Part shown: piece by piece, positions 43,710-52,182 of the stretch
Layout of the letters: each line of letters begins with the position of its first letter
Numbering within the stretch: the first letter of the stretch is position 1
Origin: PALSA-1003 sp963791945
GTDB taxonomy: Bacteria; Pseudomonadota; Gammaproteobacteria; Burkholderiales; Casimicrobiaceae
DNA length: 64,000 bases
Assembly: GCA_963791945.1 (NCBI GenBank)
Contig: CAWBUD010000003.1
Coordinates: forward strand, 532,124-596,123
Direction: 5' to 3'
Made by a program: the position numbers and the translations under genes
Notes under the pieces: generated by a model
Database searches by the model: none
The model's input: only the letters and a program-made list of their open reading frames with translations
Told to the model about the DNA's origin: nothing

Positions 43710-45215
43710 ATGCGCTGCCAGCGCGCTGCCGGCCCTTTGGACGCCGCGACGTTGTCCTTGCCGCCGCTTCGAATCCTCTACGCGACGCCGGAGTGCGCGC
43801 CGCTCGTGAAGACGGGTGGCCTGGGCGATGTCGCCGGCGCGCTACCCGTTGCGCTTCGGCGCCTCGGCCTCGACGTGCGCGTACTGTTGCCGGGGTACCG
43901 CGCCGTGCTAAAGGCAGCAGCCGGCGCGCCCCTCGCGGCGCGAATCGACGCGAGTGCACGGCTCCCGGCAGCGCGGCTGCTCTATTCGGAGCTGCCCGGC
44001 GGCATGCCGGCATGGATTGTCGATTGTCCGGCGCTTTACGATCGCGACGGCGGGCCGTACCAGGATGCGAGTGGGGCGGACTGGGACGACAATCCGCTGC
44101 GCTTCGGGCAGCTTTCCCGCATCGCCGCGTTGCTCGGTGCGACCGAGAGCCCCGCGGGCTGGCGCGCGCAGCTCGTCCACGCGAACGACTGGCAGACGGG
44201 ACTCGCGCCCGCGTACGCGGCGCTCGTCCACGGCGCGGCGACGCCGAGCCTCATCACGATCCACAACCTGTCGTTCCAGGGCGTCTTCGATCCGCACTGG
44301 GTCGCCGATGTCGGGCTGCCCGCGTCGAGCTTCGCGATCGAAGGGGTCGAATTCTACGGCCGCTTCTCGTTCCTCAAGGCCGGCCTCCACTACGCGAACG
44401 CCATCACGACCGTCAGTCCCACCTACGCGGCCGAGATCCAGCGCGAAGCGATGGGGACGGGACTGCACGGCCTGCTCGCGGCTCGCCGCGACGTGCTCTA
44501 CGGCATCCTGAACGGCATCGACACGACGCGCTGGAATCCCGCGACCGATGCCTCGATCCCGGAGCGCTATGACGCGGCGACGCTGGCGCGCAAGACCCGC
44601 AACAAGCGCGCATTGCAGGCTCGCTTCGGCATGGATGCGCTTCCCGACGTTCCTCTGTTCGGGGCGGTCAGCCGTCTGACGTGGCAGAAGGGGCTCGATC
44701 TGCTGGCCGAGGTCGTCGATGAGATCCTCGCCTTGCCCGCGCAGATCGTCGTCGTCGGCCTGGGCGATCCGGAGCTCGAGCATCGGCTGCGCGCGCTCGC
44801 GGCCGCGCATCCGCGCAGCCTGGGCTGCTGGATCGGCTTCGACGAGACGCTCGCGCATCTCGTCGAGGCCGGTGCCGATGCCTTCGCGATGCCATCGCGA
44901 TTCGAGCCTTGCGGGATGAACCAGATGTACAGCCAGCGCTACGGCACGCCGCCGATCGTCCATGCGACGGGAGGATTGCTCGATTCGGTCGTCGACTGCA
45001 CGCCGCAAACGCTTGCCAATGGCACCGCGACAGGCTTCATGTTCTTCGCCCCCACGGCAGATGCGCTCTTTGCCGCCATCGAGCGCTGTGCCGCCGCTTT
45101 TCACGACCCGGCCGTATGGCGCGCTCTGCAGCGGAACGGCATGGCGCGCGACTTCGGCTGGGACACCGCGGCGCAGAAATACGCCGCTCTCTATACGCGG
45201 CTTGTTCGCTCGTAG
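43710..45215 (+). CDS. glgA: Glycogen (starch) synthase, ADP-glucose type
   Basis: The 501-residue GT5 glycosyltransferase has the ADP-glucose-binding motif LVKTGGLGDVAGALP near the N-terminus, the HANDWQTGLAPAY segment, and the C-terminal SRFEPCGMNQMYSQRYGTPP nucleotide-binding region with the catalytic Glu. The first about 20 residues before LRILYATPECAP are unconserved, so an internal TTG near 43752 is a possible start; I kept the ATG at 43710. It partners glgC in glycogen storage. A perfect 7-bp hairpin lies 32 bp downstream. Confidence 0.93.
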   Translation: MRCQRAAGPLDAATLSLPPLRILYATPECAPLVKTGGLGDVAGALPVALRRLGLDVRVLLPGYRAVLKAAAGAPLAARIDASARLPAARLLYSELPGGMPAWIVDCPALYDRDGGPYQDASGADWDDNPLRFGQLSRIAALLGATESPAGWRAQLVHANDWQTGLAPAYAALVHGAATPSLITIHNLSFQGVFDPHWVADVGLPASSFAIEGVEFYGRFSFLKAGLHYANAITTVSPTYAAEIQREAMGTGLHGLLAARRDVLYGILNGIDTTRWNPATDASIPERYDAATLARKTRNKRALQARFGMDALPDVPLFGAVSRLTWQKGLDLLAEVVDEILALPAQIVVVGLGDPELEHRLRALAAAHPRSLGCWIGFDETLAHLVEAGADAFAMPSRFEPCGMNQMYSQRYGTPPIVHATGGLLDSVVDCTPQTLANGTATGFMFFAPTADALFAAIERCAAAFHDPAVWRALQRNGMARDFGWDTAAQKYAALYTRLVRS

Positions 45216-45558
45216 CCCCGTCGGGCAACGCGCGGGCCGAGTTTCCGGATCAGGGCCTGATCCGCGTCCGACGCTGAATGCAAATCCTGGCGGCTCAGGA
45301 CCGGATCACAAGCGGGCTGATCGGCCGCAGACACGTGAACTAAGACTAACAATGTAGCCTACAGGCTGGCCGAATCGTCCAAGCAGCTCCTGGCGCTGCC
45401 ATCGCCCTGCGTGGCCCGAGCACATCGGGGCGAATATTGTCGCTTCTGCGTCGCGAAAACTCGATATACGACGACCGCCTCCCGGGCGTCAAATGTTCGC
45501 TACAATTTCCAAGCCAAGCCAGGCTAGTTAGAAATTGCGGAGAACCTCGGGAGGTCCT
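45216..45558. other. Intergenic region between glgA and the pseudokinase gene
   Basis: No gene is supported. A hairpin after glgA (45247-45263) and a TACAAT hexamer (45501-45506), which could be a -10 for the downstream gene, are the only features seen. The promoter call is weak because no -35 match was found. Confidence 0.5.
45247..45263 (+). terminator. Hairpin downstream of glgA
   Basis: GGATCAG-GGC-CTGATCC forms a perfect 7-bp stem. It has no T tract, so factor-independent termination is uncertain. Confidence 0.35.
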
Positions 45559-47994
45559 GTGTCAACGCCGACGGTCCCACTGCCCACGTCGACTCCTGGG
45601 CGCGATGCACCCAGCGTAAACGACTCGGTTGTTCCGAGCCTGCTCAGCCTGGGACTTCGCCAGGAAGTACTCGACGAGTCGTCCCTCGCGATCGTCGAAG
45701 TGGACATGGAGCGGCGGATCCGCTATGCGAATCCGTCGGCTATCCGCCTGCTCGGCGTCCCCGCGGATTATCTTGGCCTTTCCCTCGATCTCGTCTTCGT
45801 CGACGAGAGCTCGAGAAAGCAGGTCGATCAGGAAATCGAGCGCCGACGCGCGGGCTTCATTGGCAACTATCGCGTGATCGCGAGAAGGCTGTCCGACGGC
45901 CGCGAAATTCCTCTGCAGATTACCGGCTTTCCCGTCACGGATGAACGCGGCGAGGTCGTGATCGGGCTCGGACTGCTTCGCAGCCTGGAGCAGCAGGAGC
46001 TTACCGATGCAATCCGGCAACTGAATCGCCCGGACCAGAAGCCCGAGGAATTGCTCAGCGGCCTCGCGGAAATCTTGAAGCCCGTAATTCCGTTCGAGCG
46101 CATGTCGATCTCCCGCATGAGCAGCGACATGAATCACGTCAAGCTGTTCTTCTCGTCGGTTGCGCTCGGCCCCGAGCTTCTCTACAAGCGCTGGTGGGCG
46201 CTCACGGACGCCATGAAGCAGTGGTACACCACGGGTTCGAACATCATTCCCGACCTCGACAAGTTCTTCGAGGATCCGGTCTGGGCGCCGTACAAGAACG
46301 ATCCCGCCGTACAGGAACTGTCGAAGGCAGGCATAAAGAGCGTGTTGCGCAGAGACGTTCACCGGGACGGACGGACGGTCTGCTCGATCACCCTGATGAG
46401 TCGCGAGCTGAACGGCTTCAGCAAAGAGCAGGAAGAGCTCTTCACCTCCGCGCCGGTGAGTGCCGTCGTCCTGCAGGCCTATGAGCACTACGAGAAGACG
46501 CTGATGAAGCAACGTCTCGAGCTCCTCAAGGCGCTTAACCGGAGGAGGAAGGTAGACGATGCTTGTCTGGAGCTTGCAACCCAGCTGGTCAACATTTTCG
46601 ATTGGTCGCATGTGTCGATCTTCCGGGTCGACCGAAGCGCGCAGACTTTGCGACTGCTCGCGCAGTATTCGCGGGAGAAAGATCCGATTCTTCTTCCGCT
46701 GGGATACGAGCAGCCGATCGACAAGGGCATACTCGGGCGCGTGGTCGCCACCAGCGAGGCTCAAAGCGTCGGCAATGTCCTCGAGGATCCCGATTACATA
46801 CGCGGTGTCCAGTCGCATCGCGTGATGTCCGAGCTGTGCGTGCCGGTCAGACTGCGAGACGCCGAGGACGTTCGCTGGATCATCAACGTGGAGGACATCC
46901 AGGAAAGCGCTTTCTCGTCGGACGAGCTCGCGGCGCTCCAGGAAGTCGCAGAGGAGGTCTGCGAGCTCATGCAGCGAATCGCCGAACTGTTCTTCCTCGA
47001 CCAGTGTTTCGAGCACGCTTCCGAGGCAATTTTCGTTACCGACGCGAGCCTGAGGCTGCGACGAGTCAATGCGGCTGCCGCCCGTCTTGTTGGCTACGAG
47101 GACACTTCAAAGGTACGGGGAAACATCTGCGACTATCTCGACGATCCCGCCGCCTGCGCACGCCTTTCCGCGTCTGCACCGGGAGACCTCGGCGAATTCC
47201 TCTTGAAGCAGATGAGCCCGCTCCCCACAGAGTCCAGCCGCCCGCCGCCGACCATACCCGTGTTCGTGTCGCGGCGCGACTTCCCGACCGGCCTGACGGG
47301 ATCGATTTTCGTCGCTCGCGATACGACCAACTTGCGCCAGACGGTCCAGGAGGGAATTCTCGAGAAAGCAGCGTACTCGGTGGCTGTGGAAACCTGCACT
47401 CCGCTCTCGGCGGCGATCTCCGAGCTGGAGGCGATCGCTGGGCGTTTGCCCGGAGACGAGGCGAGTCTGCGGCGCGTGCTGCGGCAATTGGGACGCGTGC
47501 GGCACGGCTATCTGCGGTTGGCCATGTTCAATCCGGAGGCGCAGCCCACGACATCGACGTTCGCGCTGCTGAACGTGCAGTCCGAGCTCGAGGCCCTCGC
47601 TCGCAATCTGGCCGACCCTGCTCGCTTGCAGGTCGCACCGGCGGTGCCTGGTGGTGCGTCACCCGTGATCGAGGGCGATCACTTCCAGCTCGGTTTTGCG
47701 ATCGAGACGTTCCTCGTTGCGATGTTGCGTTACGCCCCGGAGGAGGAGCCGGTCACAGCCTCTGTATCGGTCGCCGGGCGCGAGGTCGAGGTTCGGCTGC
47801 GCGGCTATCTCGATGGCGGCATGCCCGCGCAGCAATCGGACGCGCCATGGGTGCCGAGTGATGCGGACATGGTCATCGCCAAGCCACTGATCGACAAGTT
47901 CGTTGCAAACCACCACGGATCGTGGCTCGGGTCGGTGCGAAGCGACCGGCGGGCGCAAATCGATCTGCGATTTCCATTAGCGAACCGATCATGA
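45559..47994 (+). CDS. PAS-GAF-GAF-PAS sensor with degenerate histidine-kinase core (pseudokinase)
   Basis: Starting at the GTG at 45559 (GGGAGG four bases upstream), the product is 811 residues. Domains in order are PAS (about 45-150), a GAF-like region (about 165-320), a second GAF (about 330-480), a second PAS (about 490-600) and a C-terminal region shaped like a histidine kinase. In the phosphoacceptor helix the usual HExxTPL reads VETCTPL, with Val610 in the His position. The ATPase-like part (after EGDHFQLGF) shows no convincing N-box or glycine-rich boxes. The protein therefore probably signals by conformation and not by phosphotransfer. Its stop overlaps the CHAT gene start (ATGA), implying joint production of the two partners. 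Confidence 0.82.
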   Translation: MSTPTVPLPTSTPGRDAPSVNDSVVPSLLSLGLRQEVLDESSLAIVEVDMERRIRYANPSAIRLLGVPADYLGLSLDLVFVDESSRKQVDQEIERRRAGFIGNYRVIARRLSDGREIPLQITGFPVTDERGEVVIGLGLLRSLEQQELTDAIRQLNRPDQKPEELLSGLAEILKPVIPFERMSISRMSSDMNHVKLFFSSVALGPELLYKRWWALTDAMKQWYTTGSNIIPDLDKFFEDPVWAPYKNDPAVQELSKAGIKSVLRRDVHRDGRTVCSITLMSRELNGFSKEQEELFTSAPVSAVVLQAYEHYEKTLMKQRLELLKALNRRRKVDDACLELATQLVNIFDWSHVSIFRVDRSAQTLRLLAQYSREKDPILLPLGYEQPIDKGILGRVVATSEAQSVGNVLEDPDYIRGVQSHRVMSELCVPVRLRDAEDVRWIINVEDIQESAFSSDELAALQEVAEEVCELMQRIAELFFLDQCFEHASEAIFVTDASLRLRRVNAAAARLVGYEDTSKVRGNICDYLDDPAACARLSASAPGDLGEFLLKQMSPLPTESSRPPPTIPVFVSRRDFPTGLTGSIFVARDTTNLRQTVQEGILEKAAYSVAVETCTPLSAAISELEAIAGRLPGDEASLRRVLRQLGRVRHGYLRLAMFNPEAQPTTSTFALLNVQSELEALARNLADPARLQVAPAVPGGASPVIEGDHFQLGFAIETFLVAMLRYAPEEEPVTASVSVAGREVEVRLRGYLDGGMPAQQSDAPWVPSDADMVIAKPLIDKFVANHHGSWLGSVRSDRRAQIDLRFPLANRS

Positions 47995-49505
47995 CCAAGA
48001 AAGTCCTGCTGGTCACCGGCGACGGCTCGCTTCTGGGCGAGCTCGTGAGCGCCCTCGGAGCTCGAGAGGAGGACCTCGAGGTGAGGCCGTGCGCTGACCA
48101 CAGCCGCGGACGTGATCTGCTGACGGAGTTTCGCCCCGACTTCGTCATCGTCTCTCTGGCTCTCGCGCGCGATTCCAAATCGCCGGTCGCCGATTTCGGC
48201 GGTTTGGCATTCTGCAAAGCGGCAATCCCGGTCTCCGCAGCTCCGATCGCGATCATCACGCCGTCGCCGCTCACCGTGACCGTGAGCGACGCGGTGCGCA
48301 CGGTCGGCGGCAACGTGACCCCTTATCCTGTCGGAGATGGCTACATCGCGAAGGTCCTGAATCAGATCCGAACCACCAGGCCGCCGCCAAAGCGACTCGA
48401 GATTCTCATCGAAGCGCATGCGGACAATCGCTGGACGTACAATTTGCGAGGCGAGAACTTCCAGTACAAGAGAGGCGGGAGCCTCGCCTTCGACTTGGGG
48501 GCGCAGGCGCTGAGCCAGGCGCTCGCCGAGCAAATCGGATCGGTTCCGCCGGATTGGGAGGTTCAGTTCGAGAAGCTTGGCCGGGGCATTGTCCTCAGCC
48601 TGTTTGGCGTCGATAGCTCCTTTACGGAGGACGTGAAGCAGGGCGTGAATGAAGCAGGCGGCCTGCACCACACGCGGGTGATCTTCTCGGTCGGGAAGGA
48701 GCAATACGCGATCGCGCTGGAGGCCGTATTTCCACCCGTTCCCACGCCGTGTCACCCGTGGATGATTCACGCGCCGGTGCTGCGCAACATTCACGGGCAG
48801 GGCGCCTCGAATACGCCCCTCTTCGACGGCCCCCCACGCCTGAGGCGATGCCTCATCGTCGGTGCGAACACCAGCGGCTTCTGCGACGACATCGTCGTTG
48901 GCGGCCGGTCGCTCGAACTCGGTACGCTGTCGCACATCAAGTCCGAGTGCGATGCGGTCGAGGCGCTTTTCAAGGATGCCAAAGACGAGCTCGGATTCGA
49001 CGATCCCAAGGTCGTCGGCACGGATCCGGCCCACCCGCTCGGCAAGAAGGATTTCCAGAGCCTGCTGCTGAGCGAGCAGTGGGACGTGATCCACTTCGCC
49101 GGCCATGCCTACCACTCGCCCACGGCTGAGCGAGAGGACGCACCACCGGGTGCGGAGCATGCGTGCCTGTTCGTCGGGGCGCCCGATCACCCGGAGGCGG
49201 TGGAAATGAACACCATTGCGCCGTCGCTGCGGGAGACGACCAGTCTGCTCTATCTGTCGGGTTGCAAGACCGCCAACGCAGGCTTCGCCGTCGCGGCCGC
49301 TCAGTACGGCGTGCCGGCCGTGCTCGGATTCCGCTGGAAGGTCCAGGACAAGCCCGCGGAGCAACACGCGCGCCTGTTCTATCACCAGCTCTTCAAGGAA
49401 AAAGCGATCGACAAGGCATTCCGCAACACGCGTCGCGGGATGCGGCTTCTCAACCGCAAGGACAATGCGTGGGCATCGGGAATGCTCGTCATGGCGAGCC
49501 AATAG
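47991..49505 (+). CDS. Pseudo-receiver domain fused to a CHAT (caspase-like) protease
   Basis: The 504-residue product begins with a response-regulator-like fold (1-125) in which the phosphoacceptor position is Ser55 (FVIVSLALA) instead of Asp, and only one acid of the usual acidic pair is evident. The C-terminal half is a CHAT domain: the catalytic His372 in IHFAGHAYH and Cys425 in LYLSGCKTANAG are both present, followed by the typical AAAQYGVPAVLGFRW. CHAT proteases are clan CD cysteine peptidases known from TPR-CHAT of type III-E CRISPR and gasdermin-type systems. The middle region (130-285) is unrecognised. Co-translation with the pseudokinase suggests that the sensor controls protease activity. 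The gene ends overlapping the convergent MBL gene by 17 bp. Confidence 0.85.
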   Translation: MTKKVLLVTGDGSLLGELVSALGAREEDLEVRPCADHSRGRDLLTEFRPDFVIVSLALARDSKSPVADFGGLAFCKAAIPVSAAPIAIITPSPLTVTVSDAVRTVGGNVTPYPVGDGYIAKVLNQIRTTRPPPKRLEILIEAHADNRWTYNLRGENFQYKRGGSLAFDLGAQALSQALAEQIGSVPPDWEVQFEKLGRGIVLSLFGVDSSFTEDVKQGVNEAGGLHHTRVIFSVGKEQYAIALEAVFPPVPTPCHPWMIHAPVLRNIHGQGASNTPLFDGPPRLRRCLIVGANTSGFCDDIVVGGRSLELGTLSHIKSECDAVEALFKDAKDELGFDDPKVVGTDPAHPLGKKDFQSLLLSEQWDVIHFAGHAYHSPTAEREDAPPGAEHACLFVGAPDHPEAVEMNTIAPSLRETTSLLYLSGCKTANAGFAVAAAQYGVPAVLGFRWKVQDKPAEQHARLFYHQLFKEKAIDKAFRNTRRGMRLLNRKDNAWASGMLVMASQ

Positions 49506-50640
49506 GAGCAAGCAGATCGATCTCGAGAGGCTCGCCGCTGTGAGCCGGATAGCGCGCCGTGTAGTCGGCACCGGCTCCGGGTCCTGAATTGCCCCAGCCG
49601 ATCGTGCGCTCGGACTGGTAGTTGAAGAACAGTCGGACGGGCTTGGCGTACGCCACGACGCACTGAATCGCCTCATCGTCCGGATGATGGAAGATGCTGC
49701 CGTCCGTCGAGACCAGGTAGTTCCGACAGTCGATCGCTCGCACCAGACCGGGCGTAGTGTTCCCCTTGGACCCATGGTGCGAGAGCTTGACGGCGGCGAG
49801 GCGCAACTTGGACTCGCCGCGCGCGGACGCCATTCGCCTGAACGACTTCTCGATCAGGGGCGCATGCGCGTCGCCAAGCAGTGCGCAGCGCTGGTCCGCG
49901 TACTCGGCCACGAATGCGATGCTGGATCCGTTGGCGACCGCCGCATCGAGGTCTTGCGCCAGAGCTGCCGCCTCGTCCAATCCTGCGGGCACAGCGAGAG
50001 CGGCACCCTCGTCACCCCGAAAACGCCTGTCGTTGTCCAGTTTCGACTGCACGAAATCCGCATCGCCGGGCTCCCTACCCAGCTTGGCAAACGCCTGACT
50101 CCAGGTGGCGCGCAGGCTGCGCAGCTTTTCGACCGTCGGAGACAGAAGCGTCAGCTCCATTCCACACCCCAGGCGCACGCGCGGCAACGCGCCTTCATCG
50201 GCGACGCAGACCGCTCGCTCGCGGAAGCGCGCGTTGCAAGCCGCCCCGCTTCGGATCAGCATGTGATCGAGGTAGCTCCCCGAAATTGGCCCGCGCCCCT
50301 CGTCGGCCGAGGCCTCGGTCGCCGGAGCGAGCGTCGGCAGAGTTGCGAGCTGCGGCCACCCGTTGAACCAGACCTCGTTGAACTTCGCTCCCAGCTCCGG
50401 ATGCCGCATGAGCTTGACGACGCCGTCGATGTGATCGGCATCGATGTGCGTGACCACCATGAGCTCGAACGTTCGCTGCTCGGGCGGCAGCCGCTCGATT
50501 TCGGCTCGCAATGCCGGGTACGCGCCGACCGGGCCGCCGTCGATGAGCACGCGCGATATCGAGCCTTCTTCTCCGTACTCGATCCAAACGCAGTCGCCGT
50601 GCAGTGCCGGAAGCAACCTGACCCGAAAGACCTTGCTCAT
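49489..50640 (-). CDS. Metallo-beta-lactamase-fold hydrolase (ComEC/Rec2-like), second of two
   Basis: The 383-residue product shows the metal-binding motif THIDADHIDG near residue 65 and a later KLSHHGSKGN, both typical of the soluble ComEC/Rec2-type MBL group. A large insertion lies between about 110 and 230. Members hydrolyse phosphodiester bonds or are untested. It is the last gene of the patatin-peptidase-MBL-MBL unit, 15 bp after its homologue, and its 3' end overlaps the CHAT gene tail-to-tail. Confidence 0.85.
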   Translation of the reverse strand: MSKVFRVRLLPALHGDCVWIEYGEEGSISRVLIDGGPVGAYPALRAEIERLPPEQRTFELMVVTHIDADHIDGVVKLMRHPELGAKFNEVWFNGWPQLATLPTLAPATEASADEGRGPISGSYLDHMLIRSGAACNARFRERAVCVADEGALPRVRLGCGMELTLLSPTVEKLRSLRATWSQAFAKLGREPGDADFVQSKLDNDRRFRGDEGAALAVPAGLDEAAALAQDLDAAVANGSSIAFVAEYADQRCALLGDAHAPLIEKSFRRMASARGESKLRLAAVKLSHHGSKGNTTPGLVRAIDCRNYLVSTDGSIFHHPDDEAIQCVVAYAKPVRLFFNYQSERTIGWGNSGPGAGADYTARYPAHSGEPLEIDLLAPIGSP

Positions 50641-50655
50641 GGCGCGCGACGATCG

Positions 50656-52182
50656 TCAGCTCGGGAACACGTAGTCGATGTAAAACGTTCCCTGAAGGAA
50701 GTTCGGAGGCAATTTGCCGAGCTGCTCATGCGCCTCGGGGCTCGCCGGCGCCTTGCCGACCGCGATCCAGTCGCTGCGCACCAGTTTCCGAACCGTTTGC
50801 TGCTCGAGCGCTTCCATCAGCGCGATTCGAGGCACCTCGGTTTTTTTCTTGATGCTTCCATAAGTGCGCTTGGCGCTCGGAAAGCCGGTCTCCGTCGAGC
50901 ACATCGCGGCACAGGTTCCAGGCATGGCGCTGACGGCCGGGATCGGCGTGGCATTCGTGCTGCCATGGTGCCCGACCTTGTAGAAGTCGATCGAGCCGAG
51001 GATCCGGCGCGCTGTCTCCGTAATGCCTGGATCGTTTCCCTTCACGCCCCTGCCGTAAAGCCAATAAGCCCAGTTGCCCCATTGCGCATCGCCGACGAAC
51101 AGCAGCTTCCTGCCCTTGCAGGTGAACAGCACGACCAGGCTCTGGTTGTTGAGCGTGCCGTCGACGAGGTCCGCCGCCGCGGCGAGCGCGTCCGGCTGCA
51201 CCGCGCGCAGTGCCTTTTCCATCTCGGCTGGACTGGCCCACGGCCGGAATGCTTCGGTCGGATAATCCTTGGCACTGGCGGGCCATTCGCGATCGAACGG
51301 CTTGAACCGGGTCGTGTCGGGCAAGCCCTTCTCGGATACGGCCGCCAGGTATTGTTCAGTCTTGTTGTCGCTCGCGGCGAACTCGCCCTCCGAGTCTTTC
51401 GGCGCAGGGCCGAGGATCTGGGCGGTGAGCACACCCTCGAGGGTACGCGGAAGATCGGGCTCGTCGCCCGCCTGATAGTAATAAACGGGCGGCCTGTTCC
51501 TGAAGCCTTTCGTGACGAGGTCCAAGGCTTTCTCATTGCTGCCGCCGCCCGCCACTCCGAATCCGATGCCGAGCGCATTCTCCGTCTTCGCGAGCGCCTG
51601 TCGCGCCACGACGGCCTCGTCATCGTCGAGGTTCAGCCGGAGCCTGAGTTGCAGCTGGAGCCGAAGATGACTGGCAAGCGCGGCTATTTGCGCCCGGAAC
51701 GCCAGTGACTTCCGGTCGCCGGGATCGAGCCGATTCGTAATCCACACCGCACCGACCTCGAATTGCGAGAACTCGTCGTCGTGTGTCGCGAATCCCGACA
51801 GATGGTCGGCGTGGTAGTGCGTAACGATGACCAGCGCGAGCTTGCGCCCGGTCACTTCGATCAGATCGGCCACACAGTCGGCCATGCTCCCGATGTTCCC
51901 GGCGTGAACTCCGCAGTCGATCAGGATATGCTGGGGCCCGCGGGTCTTGCTGGGCACCGTCAGCAGGAAGAAGTCGCCGAAGCCCACGCGATACATGCGG
52001 ATGCGGATCGCATCGGCCGCTCCTGCTCCCGCGGCCCGAGCCCGCGGAGACGCGGATCGCCGGGTGGCCGTCCTTCGCACCCGTCCAGCCGCCGCCTTGG
52101 CCTTGGCCGCGCGCTTGCGCTCGACCGCCTTGGCCTTCGCGCCCGCCTTTCTGCGTACCGCGGCTCGCTTCGCCATGATCAT
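50656..52182 (-). CDS. Metallo-beta-lactamase-fold hydrolase with basic N-terminal tail
   Basis: The 508-residue product has an Ala/Lys/Arg-rich N-terminal tail of about 55 residues that could bind nucleic acid or membranes. It then carries an MBL domain with THYHADHLSG and KVGHHGSTNA, and an insertion rich in Gln, Leu and Arg (around 170-190). The start overlaps the metallopeptidase stop (ATGA); an in-frame ATG two codons later (MAKR) is equally possible. It is distantly related to the MBL protein that follows it. Confidence 0.84.
   Translation of the reverse strand: MIMAKRAAVRRKAGAKAKAVERKRAAKAKAAAGRVRRTATRRSASPRARAAGAGAADAIRIRMYRVGFGDFFLLTVPSKTRGPQHILIDCGVHAGNIGSMADCVADLIEVTGRKLALVIVTHYHADHLSGFATHDDEFSQFEVGAVWITNRLDPGDRKSLAFRAQIAALASHLRLQLQLRLRLNLDDDEAVVARQALAKTENALGIGFGVAGGGSNEKALDLVTKGFRNRPPVYYYQAGDEPDLPRTLEGVLTAQILGPAPKDSEGEFAASDNKTEQYLAAVSEKGLPDTTRFKPFDREWPASAKDYPTEAFRPWASPAEMEKALRAVQPDALAAAADLVDGTLNNQSLVVLFTCKGRKLLFVGDAQWGNWAYWLYGRGVKGNDPGITETARRILGSIDFYKVGHHGSTNATPIPAVSAMPGTCAAMCSTETGFPSAKRTYGSIKKKTEVPRIALMEALEQQTVRKLVRSDWIAVGKAPASPEAHEQLGKLPPNFLQGTFYIDYVFPS

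Noticed and set aside
45559..47994. Calling the sensor an active hybrid histidine kinase
   Set aside because: The His position is Val610 and the ATP-binding boxes are not recognisable, so an active kinase is not supported.
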